Source: a bacterium UBP14_UBA6098 | GTDB lineage: Bacteria; UBP14; UBA6098 | Direction: 5' to 3' | Length of the DNA stretch: 64,000 nucleotides | Assembly: GCA_002428525.1 (NCBI GenBank) | Contig: DIWU01000011.1 | Span: 89,158 to 153,157, forward strand | Shown: piece after piece, positions 18,834-28,060 of the stretch | Numbering within the stretch: position 1 is the stretch's first letter | Layout of the letters: each line of letters opens with the position of its first letter | The notes under the pieces: model-generated | Database searches by the model: none | Seen by the model: the letters and a program-made list of their open reading frames with translations, nothing else | What the model was told of the DNA's origin: nothing | Program-made: the position numbers and the translations under genes

Positions 18834-19922
18834 TTACTTGGTTGCAGGCGTTATGTCTTTAACTACCTTGCAGTTATTGACATACACCTCGGGCATCGGG
18901 CCATGTTTACCGAAGCGGCGAATAGCGTTTATCGCCTCTTGATGCTCCGTTAAATCTCGAGTAAACCAATGCGTGCCGTCTTCGTTCGAGACGAAGAAAA
19001 CATAGTCGGTTGAATCCGGCCAAAGTGCCGCGTAAATCGAGCCGATTCCCGGGTTACAGATCGCTCCCGGCGGTAAACCGGCATATCTATATGTGTTGTA
19101 AGGACTTGTCGATGTATCGAGGTCGGCTCGTGTCAGAGGACGATCGAAACTTTGAAGGCCGTAAATGACAGTCGGATCGGCCTGAAGAAGCATACCCTTG
19201 CGCAAACGGTTGTGATAGACACTTGAGATCACCGGGCGCTCCCAATGCGCCTTCGCCTCGGCCTCGATTATGCTCGCCAAGGTAAGCAACTGAGCCCTCG
19301 ACAAACGTAACTCGTTGGCTCGTTGCGACATAACCTCATCCCATTTTGAAGTGAAATGCTTAAACATTCGATCGATGAGAAAACTCGCATTCACGGACTC
19401 GGGCAGGCTGTAGGTTTCAGGATACAGATAGCCCTCCATGCTCGGAGCGCTTATTCCGTAAGCTCTCAGCGTCGAAGTATCGAAACAGCTTTGGACAAAC
19501 TCGGTCGAATCGATGCCTACACTGTCGCGCGCGATTCGCGCGATCGCGAAGATCGTCGATCCCTCGGGGATTGTCACCATTATATCGAAATAACCCGCAC
19601 TTGTAAGCGCTTTAGCTAATCCTATGGGCGATAGAGGCTTATCGAATATATATTTGCCGGCGCGGATCTTGCGGTCGAGCCTGAAAACCCTCGCCGCGGT
19701 CTCGAATTTCCATGCCTCTTCGACAAGGTCTGCATCTTGCAGAATATCGCTGATATCGGAAAGTGAAGCACCGCGTGGAATCGTGACTCTAATCGGCTCG
19801 GAATAACTCATGCCGGTGGGAACCGAGTAAATCTCGATGAAAAGTAGAATAGCGACTGTTAGAATGCCGAGGAATCCTATCGCGAAAACCGGTAAGATTT
19901 TATTTTTCAATACCTTATCCAT
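18834..19922 (-). CDS. mltG: Endolytic murein transglycosylase MltG (YceG-like)
   Basis: Cleaves nascent glycan strands in the periplasm and sets glycan chain length. The 362 residues start with a single membrane anchor (residues ~9-30). A LysM-like stretch follows (VTIPRGASLSDISDIL), then the YceG catalytic domain. The catalytic glutamate is in LTLASIIEAEAKAHWERPVISSVYHNRL (residues ~213-240), followed by QADPTVIYGL and YNTYRYAGLPPGAICNPG, all family hallmarks. It overlaps the end of ruvX by 8 bases; mltG next to ruvX is a common arrangement in bacteria. Confidence 0.93.
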   Translation of the reverse strand: MDKVLKNKILPVFAIGFLGILTVAILLFIEIYSVPTGMSYSEPIRVTIPRGASLSDISDILQDADLVEEAWKFETAARVFRLDRKIRAGKYIFDKPLSPIGLAKALTSAGYFDIMVTIPEGSTIFAIARIARDSVGIDSTEFVQSCFDTSTLRAYGISAPSMEGYLYPETYSLPESVNASFLIDRMFKHFTSKWDEVMSQRANELRLSRAQLLTLASIIEAEAKAHWERPVISSVYHNRLRKGMLLQADPTVIYGLQSFDRPLTRADLDTSTSPYNTYRYAGLPPGAICNPGIGSIYAALWPDSTDYVFFVSNEDGTHWFTRDLTEHQEAINAIRRFGKHGPMPEVYVNNCKVVKDITPATK

Positions 19923-20337
19923 TATCTTTTGACTCGAGAAAGGCTTGTAGAATCAACGAAGCCGCGATGGAATCGACCTTAGCTTTGTCGCGGCTCGGCT
20001 TGCCGCCGAGGGTGTGGATCGCGTTTTGGGCCTCGACACTTGTGAAACGCTCATCTATTAAATGCATGCCTATCTCCGGTAATGTTCTTGAAAGAGCATT
20101 CATTAACTCTTTGATATTTAAGAAGATAGGGCTTTCGTCTCCTGAAAGATGCAACGGCTTTCCAAAAACAATATCCGAGATATTCTCTTCCTGAATAATC
20201 CGGCAAATCCTTTCGACAAGGGACTCCAAACCATCATTTGGAATCGTTCGCCAAGGTTGAGCAATTATCCCCATCGAATCCGACAGCGCAAGTCCAACTC
20301 GCGCTAAGCCGAAATCGATTCCAAGATACCTCGGCAC
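19915..20337 (-). CDS. ruvX: Putative pre-16S rRNA nuclease / Holliday junction resolvase-like RuvX (YqgF)
   Basis: 140 residues from a GTG at 20337; GGAG lies about 10 bases upstream and the start is 2 bases after the preceding stop. A longer frame to an ATG at 20403 adds 22 residues of low-complexity sequence read from the glycosyltransferase gene and is unlikely. RNase H-like core motifs are present: YLGIDFGLARVGLALSD at the N terminus, FGKPLHLSG, LIDERFTSVEA and the C-terminal VDSIAASLIL with its acidic residue. The family processes 16S rRNA 5' ends. Part of the operon starting at ribE. Confidence 0.88.
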   Translation of the reverse strand: MPRYLGIDFGLARVGLALSDSMGIIAQPWRTIPNDGLESLVERICRIIQEENISDIVFGKPLHLSGDESPIFLNIKELMNALSRTLPEIGMHLIDERFTSVEAQNAIHTLGGKPSRDKAKVDSIAASLILQAFLESKDNG

Positions 20338-20339
20338 CG

Positions 20340-21488
20340 CTAAAAATCTCCGCTTAGGACATCTCGAATCGTGCGGTCGGTTTCCTCGGCGGCGCGCTCC
20401 CAAGTGAAGCGCTCAGCCCACTTTACAGCCGCTTCGGCCATTTGAGTGCGAAGTTCTTTCGAGGACAGAAGCGTGCAAACCTTCTCGGCAAGCATAGCCT
20501 CGTCGCCGAAGTCGAAGAGGAAGCCCGTCTCGCCCTCGATCACCGATTCCCTAAGGCCCGGGGCGTCCGAGACAACGACGGGAGTCCCGCAAGCCTGAGC
20601 CTCCATGCCGACAATGCCCCATCCCTCTTTGGGGCTTGTGTTCACCGCAACCCACGCCCTTCTAAGATAATCGACCTTTTCGTTTATCGAGACGAAACCG
20701 GTGAAACAAACCTCCTCATCGGACAAGGCCAATTTGCGCGCTAATTCTTTAAGTGCGGGCAGGCCGTCGCCGGAACCGATGATAATAAGCCTCGCTCCAG
20801 ATATTCGTTTGCGGATTTCGGGAAATGCTCTTAAAAGGACATCGACACGCTTGTAAGCCTTTATCCGGCCGAGATATACGATTGTCGGACATTCGTCCTC
20901 CGACACGGATGCATCGGGAAAGAACACATTGCGGCGAATGCCGTTATATATAACACGTATCTTTTCCCGACTGATACCGGCTCGAGTGAGGTCTTCAGCC
21001 GTCGATTCTGAAACGGATATAATAGGTAACTTCTTATCACGATAGAGCTTAAGCGCCCTCGCTTCACCTAAAGAAACATACAGAGGGAATGGGAACAAAT
21101 ACCAAGGAAACTCCTTCCAGATAGTGTTCCCAAAAAAGTGGTGAACCTGCACCAACACAGGGCAGTCGGCCCAGTTCGCCGCCATGAAAGGCATCTTGTT
21201 CATATCCTCGACGACGAGGTCGAAGCGTTTTCCCTCGGCGAGCATCCGCCGATATTCGCCCTTCACACGCATATCGAAGGTGTTGCGGTTCCCTTCGCTA
21301 CGAACTATTCTCATTCCGTCGATTTCGTCCTCGCGCGGGGCGCCGGAATGGGCGGTGCAGAGCAAAGTGACATCATACTCGAAATCGCGGGCAAGCCTTC
21401 CGTATATCTCGTGGAGATGGACTTCGGCACCGCCGAAAAACGGATTCGTTATGTCCTGCCAGTTGATGACGAGTATATTCTTGCGCAA
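20340..21488 (-). CDS. GT4-family glycosyltransferase
   Basis: 382 residues with the GT-B two-domain fold. N-terminal WQDITNPFFGGAEVHLHEI is the glycine-rich acceptor-domain start of GT4 enzymes. The C-terminal domain has TIVYLGRIKAYKRVDVLLRAF and the nucleotide-sugar E-x7-E motif in PKEGWGIVGMEAQACGTPVV. A retaining glycosyltransferase, cytoplasmic or membrane associated, probably acting on cell-surface glycans. The start is 3 bases from the end of the DUF2723 gene, which is a membrane glycosyltransferase-like protein, so the pair may act together. Confidence 0.88.
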   Translation of the reverse strand: MRKNILVINWQDITNPFFGGAEVHLHEIYGRLARDFEYDVTLLCTAHSGAPREDEIDGMRIVRSEGNRNTFDMRVKGEYRRMLAEGKRFDLVVEDMNKMPFMAANWADCPVLVQVHHFFGNTIWKEFPWYLFPFPLYVSLGEARALKLYRDKKLPIISVSESTAEDLTRAGISREKIRVIYNGIRRNVFFPDASVSEDECPTIVYLGRIKAYKRVDVLLRAFPEIRKRISGARLIIIGSGDGLPALKELARKLALSDEEVCFTGFVSINEKVDYLRRAWVAVNTSPKEGWGIVGMEAQACGTPVVVSDAPGLRESVIEGETGFLFDFGDEAMLAEKVCTLLSSKELRTQMAEAAVKWAERFTWERAAEETDRTIRDVLSGDF

Positions 21489-21491
21489 ATC

Positions 21492-24491
21492 CTACTCCCC
21501 TATGCCCCTTCCGTCCGGAAGGGAGGCCGGTTGTTGCTCTCTGGCGATCTGCTCAGGGGTCTTTTCCGAGGGGGTGACAACCATCTGCGAACGAGTGGCC
21601 TGCGCCTTTTGAATCGACTCGAAATAGGCCTTTATCTGCGGGTCGTCCGGATGCTTCTCGTACCAAGCGGAGATCTCCTCGTTGAATAGATCGGTCATGC
21701 CGTAGGCATAATAATAGCCGAGCTGGGATTTGAAGAGGACATCGTCGTCGGGGTTCTTCTCGCGGCCCTTCTTGATAATATTCAAAGTTCTGTTCGTGTC
21801 GCCGTATTGGTAGCAGAGATCGGCAAAAAGCCTTATCAAACGGACATTCGAGGAGTCTTTCTCCAAAGAGATTTGGAACAGCTCGTCGAACTTGTCCCAG
21901 CGGTTGACATCGGCGAAGATATCCCCGGCGAACATCGCGACGCGCCAGTCGTAGGGCAACATGTCGATTGCGCCCTGCATGACTTCCATAGCCTCGTTGC
22001 GGCGGTCGCGCGCGCGAAGATCGAGCGCTAGTGTCATGAAGGCCGTGGTGTAGTTTTGGAGCAGTTTCTCGGAGTTCTCGTCTTTGTAGATCGTCTCGTC
22101 CAAGAGGCCGCGATAGCTGTATGTGTCGAATAGATACTTCCGCATGATCTCCGGCTCGACCTGACGCTCGCCCTTCTTGCCGGTGAGTCTGTATGCCAGT
22201 CCCTCCATGCGTAGATAGTCACCGTAATTGAGCTTGTTGTCGGGCGAGACCGTCACGGCGAAATAGATCGGCGGTGTGAAGGTATAGTTCGTATCGACGA
22301 CTCCGTCGACGGTATCGACCTTCACGGACACCTGCGAGCGATCGACGAGGTGCTTCACCATAATGTCCTGAACGCGGACTATGGTTCCATCGGAGGTTCT
22401 GTAGGCGCGAAGCCCGTCTATCTGCTCGTCTGTCATCTGGATGTTCACAAAATCGTTCCCGAACTGGTTGATCTTGCGGATAACCTCGGCGGATGTGAGC
22501 GTGATATTCCTCGCGCCGAGTTTGCGTTTGAGGTTAAGCTCGTTTTCGGCCTCCATCTCGCCGGAGACCGTTGCGCCGGAGGAGTTTGTGCCGGTGTATT
22601 TATAATAGGTGCGCGTTTTCAACTGCTTGATATACCAGTTCGTGTTCAGCAGGCTGAGGTTTGCGATGCAGACATCGGTTCTGATCCCCAAAACAACCTG
22701 AAGGAACCAAAGCGGGAAGGTGTCGTTGTCGCCGTTGGTAAAGAGAATGCTGTTCGGCTCGCACGAATTCAGGATGTTATAAGCGTAGTCGTGGGGAATA
22801 TAGTTCTTGTGGTAATCCTTTGTGAACCAATTCGCCTTGAGCGGAATCGCGGGCAAGAGGGTTAGTATCGCGCACAGAATCAGGGTCAGCGAGGAAGGTA
22901 ATTTCGCGGAATGCCGTAGTTTGTTGAACATCCCGAGAATAGCCCCCAATCCGATACCGATCCACATTGCCATGAACATATAGCCCGGCGTAAAGAAGTA
23001 ATCGCGGTCGCGAACCTCGAGCTTAACGCCTTGGGTTCCGTCCGAGAAGTTGATATATATTATCAGCCCGAGCGTGCTGATGAGAAGCGACAGGAAAAGC
23101 AACAGCCAGAACTGCTTGTGCTTTGGGAAAAGGATGAACAGGCCGACTAATGCGAAGAAGAAGGGGATCATTCCGCGAAGGCTACTTTTCGGGGAAGACC
23201 ATTGTTGCTCGAAGAAGCCCCAGAAGCCCATACGGGGATGGACGCCGATCTGGTTGATCCATTTGCCCTTGCGGTTGAACATCGCCTCCCACATCGATTC
23301 TTGGCCGTATTGTTTCCTGTCCATATAATCGGCGAAGGTCTCGATGGTCTCGGGATCGTTTTCATCGATAACCGGATCGAGCTGAGAGCGGATTATTGTG
23401 TAGGAACATATGCCGAACGCGACAAGGCAGACAAGCAGTGTGATAAAGCCGAGTCCGAACCTTCGGGCGGCAACTTCCGCATTATCGTTACGGTGTCTCA
23501 TTGCCGATGCGACCAGAAGGCCGACCAATAGCAAGGCCAAGCTGACAACCGACAATCCGATGAAAAGGCTGAAGGTCGTCGCGACCGCGAAAAGCACAAT
23601 CCATGTGAACCAGAAGACCGGGTCCTTGCGCTTGCGGACACTGGTCATCACGACAAAAAGGAAGATCGGCGGAAGCATGATCATCGTCGTGAGGTGGATC
23701 GCGATACCGAGATAGAGGATATAGGCTATGAATACGAGATATCGGTCGCTGTCGGGCTTGTCGCGCTTTTCATACCAGACCATCGCGACATAAACCGCGA
23801 GCGCTGAGATGAACATTGCGGGGCCGTAAACCTCGGCCTCGATGGAGTTTCCCCAGAAGGTTGAGGAAAAGGCCGCCAGCAGGCTTCCAACCAAGCCGGA
23901 GACGAAGACTATAGCATATTCGGAGGCTGAATTTGCTTTGAGGAAAAGCTTTTCGGTGGCCTTGGAGATTATTAAGAAGAGAGTAGCTACTGCAAGGGCG
24001 TTGAAAAAACCGCTCATTAGATTGAGCTTGTGTGCGACTGAGAGTTCCTCGAGGCCCCAAATCGGCGCGAGGAAATTCAAGGGCAAAATCGAAACTAACC
24101 TTCCGATGAGCAGAAACAGCGGCGCACCGGGGGGATGCGGAACGCTGAGACTGTAGCTACAAGCGATGAACTCGCCGCAATCCCAGAACGGCGTCGAGGG
24201 ATTTGCGGTTTGAGCATACACAATAAATGCGATGAACGCAACCATCGCGGCATACCAACGGCGCATCACGCGGTAGGCGCGATCGTTGAGCCGGAAGTCA
24301 TTGTCCTCGGCCTTCTCTGTCATCGCAACACCGATGAGGGCCACGATCGGGGCAATCATGCCCATGAAAAACCATTTCATCGGGTTCTGAGCCTTGCCTT
24401 TGGCCATAATTGCGGCCAAAACTCCGGTGAGAACCCCGGAGGCCAGCCAAACAATTATATGCGTCAGGATAATGCTGTTCACATGAGGCAT
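21492..24491 (-). CDS. DUF2723 (TMEM260-like) polytopic membrane protein with C-terminal TPR region
   Basis: 999 residues. AGGAG precedes the ATG at 24491. An N-terminal two-helix extension (~60 residues) comes before the DUF2723 domain: YAQTANPSTPFWDCGEFIACSYSLSVPHPPGAPLF (residues ~94-128) is the signature stretch. About twelve more membrane helices run to residue ~550. Then comes a soluble part with SILFTNGDNDTFPLWFLQ and, from ~800 on, TPR-like helices. The domain is related to protein O-mannosyltransferases, so lipid-linked sugar transfer to exported proteins is a reasonable guess. It lies in an operon with a GT4 enzyme, mltG and ruvX. Confidence 0.85.
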   Translation of the reverse strand: MPHVNSIILTHIIVWLASGVLTGVLAAIMAKGKAQNPMKWFFMGMIAPIVALIGVAMTEKAEDNDFRLNDRAYRVMRRWYAAMVAFIAFIVYAQTANPSTPFWDCGEFIACSYSLSVPHPPGAPLFLLIGRLVSILPLNFLAPIWGLEELSVAHKLNLMSGFFNALAVATLFLIISKATEKLFLKANSASEYAIVFVSGLVGSLLAAFSSTFWGNSIEAEVYGPAMFISALAVYVAMVWYEKRDKPDSDRYLVFIAYILYLGIAIHLTTMIMLPPIFLFVVMTSVRKRKDPVFWFTWIVLFAVATTFSLFIGLSVVSLALLLVGLLVASAMRHRNDNAEVAARRFGLGFITLLVCLVAFGICSYTIIRSQLDPVIDENDPETIETFADYMDRKQYGQESMWEAMFNRKGKWINQIGVHPRMGFWGFFEQQWSSPKSSLRGMIPFFFALVGLFILFPKHKQFWLLLFLSLLISTLGLIIYINFSDGTQGVKLEVRDRDYFFTPGYMFMAMWIGIGLGAILGMFNKLRHSAKLPSSLTLILCAILTLLPAIPLKANWFTKDYHKNYIPHDYAYNILNSCEPNSILFTNGDNDTFPLWFLQVVLGIRTDVCIANLSLLNTNWYIKQLKTRTYYKYTGTNSSGATVSGEMEAENELNLKRKLGARNITLTSAEVIRKINQFGNDFVNIQMTDEQIDGLRAYRTSDGTIVRVQDIMVKHLVDRSQVSVKVDTVDGVVDTNYTFTPPIYFAVTVSPDNKLNYGDYLRMEGLAYRLTGKKGERQVEPEIMRKYLFDTYSYRGLLDETIYKDENSEKLLQNYTTAFMTLALDLRARDRRNEAMEVMQGAIDMLPYDWRVAMFAGDIFADVNRWDKFDELFQISLEKDSSNVRLIRLFADLCYQYGDTNRTLNIIKKGREKNPDDDVLFKSQLGYYYAYGMTDLFNEEISAWYEKHPDDPQIKAYFESIQKAQATRSQMVVTPSEKTPEQIAREQQPASLPDGRGIGE

Positions 24492-24525
24492 TTTCCTACT
24501 CCTCGCATGTTATTTTGAAAATTAA

Positions 24526-25251
24526 TTATTTGCCTTCATGAAGCCTCTCGGCCAACTTTTGCGGCAATCCGGCATCGATTATCCTTCTTGCCGCAGAATC
24601 GATATTGTAACCAACTCGGACAAATTCGAGCTGTAAGTCATCCGTGTCAAAGATAACAAAAGCCGCTTTCGGTTCGCCGTCGCGCGGCCTTCCGACACTC
24701 CCGACATCGATAATATATCGATATTCCCGATACAATTGCATTAGGCCCTCGCGAGGCGGGCAATACTCGTTAAGCTCCGTCCCCCAAAGGCCGGGAATAT
24801 GGCTATGCCCGACAAAACATACCGGCTCGTTGAACGAGTCGAACTGGGCATTGATACTGATTGACTTGCGAATATAATGCCAGCTTTCCGGTGAAAGCGG
24901 CGAGCCGTGCACAAATTTACAATTTTCGATCGACGACTCGATCGGCAAAGAAGAAAGCCATTTCTTCTCGGCGAAATCGAGCTGTTGAGCCGTCCATTCG
25001 ATCGCGGCTCTGGCGGTCGGGTTGAACCTCGAGGTGTCGGTCATTCCAATCGCGCCGTAGTCGTGATTCCCGGCAACCACAAGATCCGCGGCCTCGCGAA
25101 CAAGGGCGATGCACTCGGAGGGCGAGGCGCCGTAACCGACGACATCGCCGCAACAAATAATTCTATCCGGACTAAAGCGCCGCAATTCTCCGAGCACTGC
25201 CTCGAGGGCCTCGATATTGCTATGAATATCGCTGAGAACCGCAAGCCTCAT
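24526..25251 (-). CDS. Calcineurin-like metallophosphoesterase (YfcE-type)
   Basis: 241 residues containing all metal-binding blocks of the family: LSDIHSN (residues ~6-12), CGDVVGYG (~33-40), AGNHDYG (~60-66), FVHGSPLSP and VGHSHIPG (~145-152). Probably a cytoplasmic phosphodiesterase or phosphatase with an unknown substrate. It overlaps the nusB stop by 4 bases on the same strand, so it belongs to the rib operon. The C-terminal VGSVGRPRDG also fits this subfamily. Confidence 0.88.
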   Translation of the reverse strand: MRLAVLSDIHSNIEALEAVLGELRRFSPDRIICCGDVVGYGASPSECIALVREAADLVVAGNHDYGAIGMTDTSRFNPTARAAIEWTAQQLDFAEKKWLSSLPIESSIENCKFVHGSPLSPESWHYIRKSISINAQFDSFNEPVCFVGHSHIPGLWGTELNEYCPPREGLMQLYREYRYIIDVGSVGRPRDGEPKAAFVIFDTDDLQLEFVRVGYNIDSAARRIIDAGLPQKLAERLHEGK

Positions 25252-25691
25252 TCTTCGGTGCTCTCGATTTCATCGCGTTTTTCGATATCGAGGTGCCTTA
25301 AAATGCCGTCCAACAGACCATTGACGAAACGCGCCGACTCCGAAGTCCCGAAATGCTTTGCCAACTCGATGCATTCGTTGATTGTCGTTTTCGGGGGGAT
25401 ATCGGGGAAATATAACAGCTCCGCGACGCCGATTCGGAGGATGTTCTTATCGACGATCGCGATTCTATCGAGCGCCCAATTCTCTGCACGTTCGTTAATT
25501 ATATTATTTATTTCATCTATATTTTTAATTATTGCCTCTAATATCGCACTAAAAAACAACTTAGCCGATTTGGGAACCTCGTAAAGCTCGAGTATCTCCT
25601 CCTCGAGGGCGGATATCTCCTTCGGCCCCGTCACTTCTACCGAGTAAAGCGCCATAAGAACGGCGATTCGGGCCTCGCGGCGTGCTCCCAT
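25248..25691 (-). CDS. nusB: Transcription antitermination factor NusB
   Basis: Small helical RNA-binding protein of the rRNA antitermination complex; binds boxA together with S10. The 147 residues show the family start ARREARIAVLMALYSVEV and the conserved C-terminal block LRIGVAELLYFPDIPPKTTINECIELAKHFGTSESARFVNGLLD. It follows ribH with a one-base overlap (TAATG-type junction); the ribH-nusB order is widely conserved in bacteria. Confidence 0.93.
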   Translation of the reverse strand: MGARREARIAVLMALYSVEVTGPKEISALEEEILELYEVPKSAKLFFSAILEAIIKNIDEINNIINERAENWALDRIAIVDKNILRIGVAELLYFPDIPPKTTINECIELAKHFGTSESARFVNGLLDGILRHLDIEKRDEIESTEE

Positions 25692-26176
25692 TAATTCAAT
25701 CCTTTCTTAAAATTAAGCTTGGAATTGAGATCGGCCATCTCGAGGGCGTCGAGTGCGGCTGTAAAACCGCGGTTGCCGGCCTTGGTGCCGGCGCGCTCGA
25801 CCGCCTGATCGACGCTGTCCGTTGTGAGAATGCCATAGATGACCGGGACTCCGGTCTGCATCGAGGCCGCGGCAATCCCCTTCGAGACCTCCGCGGAGAC
25901 ATACTCGAAGTGCGGCGTGTCGCCCCGAATCACCGCGCCGAGACATATGACAGCCGAGAAATCGCCGGACGCGGCGAGCTTCGCGGCGATAGAGGGTATC
26001 TCGAAGGCTCCGGGGACCCGCACCACCGAAATCGCCGACTCATCGACCCCGTGGCGGCTGAGACAATCGACCGCGCCAGAGATTAAGCGCTCGACGACGA
26101 AATCGTTGAAACGACCCGCAACTATTGCGAACTTTGCCTTTGCCGGCGGAATATATCTTCCCTCGACGGTGTTCAT
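25691..26176 (-). CDS. ribH: 6,7-dimethyl-8-ribityllumazine synthase
   Basis: Condenses 5-amino-6-ribitylamino-uracil with 3,4-dihydroxybutanone 4-phosphate, the penultimate step of riboflavin synthesis, in an icosahedral capsid. 161 residues with FAIVAGRFNDFVVERL, PGAFEIPSIA, CLGAVIRGDTPHFEYV (active-site His) and PVIYGILTTDSVDQAVERAG, all expected. Coupled to ribBA upstream by a 4-base overlap and to nusB downstream. Confidence 0.95.
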   Translation of the reverse strand: MNTVEGRYIPPAKAKFAIVAGRFNDFVVERLISGAVDCLSRHGVDESAISVVRVPGAFEIPSIAAKLAASGDFSAVICLGAVIRGDTPHFEYVSAEVSKGIAAASMQTGVPVIYGILTTDSVDQAVERAGTKAGNRGFTAALDALEMADLNSKLNFKKGLN

Positions 26177-27417
26177 CTTTGCTCCTTTTCGATATTTTCA
26201 GGGGTCTTCGACTCGATTTCGAGCAGATGGCCCATTCTTTCCTTTTTCGTTCGAAGATATTCGATGTTATCGGGATTCGGCACGACCGAGATCGGCACGC
26301 GCTCGACTATCGAGAGGCCGTAGCCCTCGAGACCGATGATCTTTTTCGGGTTGTTCGTGAGAAGGCGAATCGTCGATATGCCCAAATCGACGAGTATTTG
26401 CGCGCCGATGCCGTAATCGCGGAGATCCGGCGGAAAACCGAGCCTGCAATTTGCCTCGACCGTGTCGAAGCCCAAGTCCTGAATATGGTAGGCTTGGAGC
26501 TTCTTGCCGATTCCAATACCGCGGCCCTCTTGGCGCATATACAACAAAACCCCCTCGCCGGCGGATTCGATCATGGCCATCGAGTGGGAAAGCTGTTCGC
26601 CGCAATCGCAACGCCTGCTCCCGAAGACATCGCCGGTGAGGCACTCGTCGTGAACCCGCACGAGGATATCTCTCTTTCCGGCGACCTCGCCCTTCACGAG
26701 GGCGATATGCTGGCGGCCGTCGAGCAGGGATTCGTAAAGGTAAATGCGAAAATCGCCGAATCGTGTCGGGAAATTCGCGGAGGTGACGGCCCGAACGAGC
26801 TTCTCGTTTTTTGTGCGAAACTCGATGAGGTCTTTCACCGTGATTATCGGCAGATCGTGTCTTCGCGCAAGCTCGACGAGTTCGGGAACCCGCGCCATCG
26901 TTCCATCATCGGACATGATCTCGCAAATGACACCGACCGGAAACAGGCCGGCGAGCTTGCAAAGATCGACCGCGGCCTCGGTGTGCCCGGCTCTTCGCAG
27001 AACGCCGCCCTGCGCGGCCTTGAGGGGAAAGATATGGCCGGGTTTGGCGAATCTTCCGGCCTCGATTCTCGGGTCGGCGATAGCGCGAAGGGTGGCCGCC
27101 CTGTCATGGGCGGAGATACCCGTGGTCGCGCCCTCGAGGAAATCGACTGTGACTGTGAATGGCGTGCCGTGAAGGGCGGTGTTTCTATCGACCATCATAT
27201 CGAGGCCGAGGCCCTCGATGCGCTCCGGCGAGGCCGGCGCGCAAACCATCCCGCGGCCGAACCTCGTGATGAAGTTGATCATCTCGGGGGTCGCCTTCTC
27301 CGCGGCGGCGACGAAATCGCCCTCGTTCTCGCGATCCTCGTCATCGACGACGATGAGAATTCCCCCGCGCGCGATGGCTTTCAGCGCGCTTTCAATTGTA
27401 TCGAATGAGTGAGTCAT
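26173..27417 (-). CDS. ribBA: Bifunctional DHBP synthase / GTP cyclohydrolase II
   Basis: 414 residues from the ATG at 27417, which overlaps the ribE stop as ATGA; a longer frame to 27552 would run into ribE and is rejected. The N-terminal RibB domain has VDDEDRENEGDFV and RAGHTEAAVDL, and makes 3,4-dihydroxybutanone 4-phosphate. The C-terminal RibA domain has the zinc cysteines in CLTGDVFGSRRCDCGEQL, plus YMRQEGRGIGIG, and opens GTP. Both substrates of ribH-branch riboflavin synthesis are thus covered. The C terminus (MGHLLEIESKTPENIEKEQR) is slightly extended. Confidence 0.95.
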   Translation of the reverse strand: MTHSFDTIESALKAIARGGILIVVDDEDRENEGDFVAAAEKATPEMINFITRFGRGMVCAPASPERIEGLGLDMMVDRNTALHGTPFTVTVDFLEGATTGISAHDRAATLRAIADPRIEAGRFAKPGHIFPLKAAQGGVLRRAGHTEAAVDLCKLAGLFPVGVICEIMSDDGTMARVPELVELARRHDLPIITVKDLIEFRTKNEKLVRAVTSANFPTRFGDFRIYLYESLLDGRQHIALVKGEVAGKRDILVRVHDECLTGDVFGSRRCDCGEQLSHSMAMIESAGEGVLLYMRQEGRGIGIGKKLQAYHIQDLGFDTVEANCRLGFPPDLRDYGIGAQILVDLGISTIRLLTNNPKKIIGLEGYGLSIVERVPISVVPNPDNIEYLRTKKERMGHLLEIESKTPENIEKEQR

Positions 27418-27998
27418 TTGATTACCATATTTTCGACATATTTCGCAATAATATCGAACTCGATGTTTATATATGCGCCGGCGGAAAGACCGGCGAGGGC
27501 CGTCGAGGCGAGTGTGGTCGGAATTAGCGACATCTCGGCCTCTCCCGCGCACTTTCGTGCGACTGTCAGGCTGACGCCGTCTATAGCTATCGAGCCTTTT
27601 TCGACGATAAACCTATCGAACCGCCTCGGAAAACTAACAACCATCGAGGCGAAATCCCCTGCGCGTCGGAGGCGAAGCAACTTGCCGACACAATCGACAT
27701 GGCCTTGCACGATATGGCCGCCGAACCTTCCCCCGGCTCTCAGCGCGCGCTCGAGATTGACCTCGCGGCCGGGCCGCAACTGCGCCAATGTCGATCTTTC
27801 GAGGGTTTCCCTCGATATATCGGCGGAGAAGCCTTCAGTTTCGATTCCGGACACAGTGAGACAAACGCCGTTCACGGCAATGCTCTCCCCCATCTCGAGC
27901 CCTTCGGGGAACACCGCCTCGATAACTATTCTCGCGCCTTCGCCGCGCCGCGTGAAGGTCCGGACTACCCCTTTTAAGCCGACAATTCCGGTGAACAA
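27414..27998 (-). CDS. ribE: Riboflavin synthase, alpha subunit
   Basis: Dismutates two lumazine molecules to riboflavin. 194 residues forming two related lumazine-binding halves: MFTGIVGLKG...SIAVNGVCLTVSG and HIVQGHVDCVGKL...SIAIDGVSLTVA. The start is a TTG at 27998, with GGAGG 9 bases upstream. First gene of the operon; ribD is not in the window and no FMN riboswitch is seen upstream. Confidence 0.93.
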   Translation of the reverse strand: MFTGIVGLKGVVRTFTRRGEGARIVIEAVFPEGLEMGESIAVNGVCLTVSGIETEGFSADISRETLERSTLAQLRPGREVNLERALRAGGRFGGHIVQGHVDCVGKLLRLRRAGDFASMVVSFPRRFDRFIVEKGSIAIDGVSLTVARKCAGEAEMSLIPTTLASTALAGLSAGAYINIEFDIIAKYVENMVIK

Positions 27999-28031
27999 AA
28001 CGCGCGACCTCCATTATATACAAATCTTTGA

Positions 28032-28060
28032 AAAATATATTTATTTTTAATAAAAGTCAA
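28032..28060 (-). promoter_or_regulatory. Promoter of the ribE operon
   Basis: On the - strand TTGACT (28060-28055), 17 bases, TATTTT (28037-28032). A TATAAT at 28018-28013 sits directly against the GGAGG ribosome site and is too close to serve a normal leader. The remaining divergent gap to 28259 is AT-rich and shows no gene or clear + strand promoter. Confidence 0.5.

Noticed and set aside
19915..20403. Long form of RuvX starting at 20403
   Set aside because: It would overlap the glycosyltransferase gene by 64 bases and add non-conserved Arg-rich residues; the GTG at 20337 has a ribosome site.
26125..27408. 427-codon + strand open frame opposite ribBA
   Set aside because: It is the antisense shadow of a clearly recognised gene; no ribosome site and no protein-family likeness.
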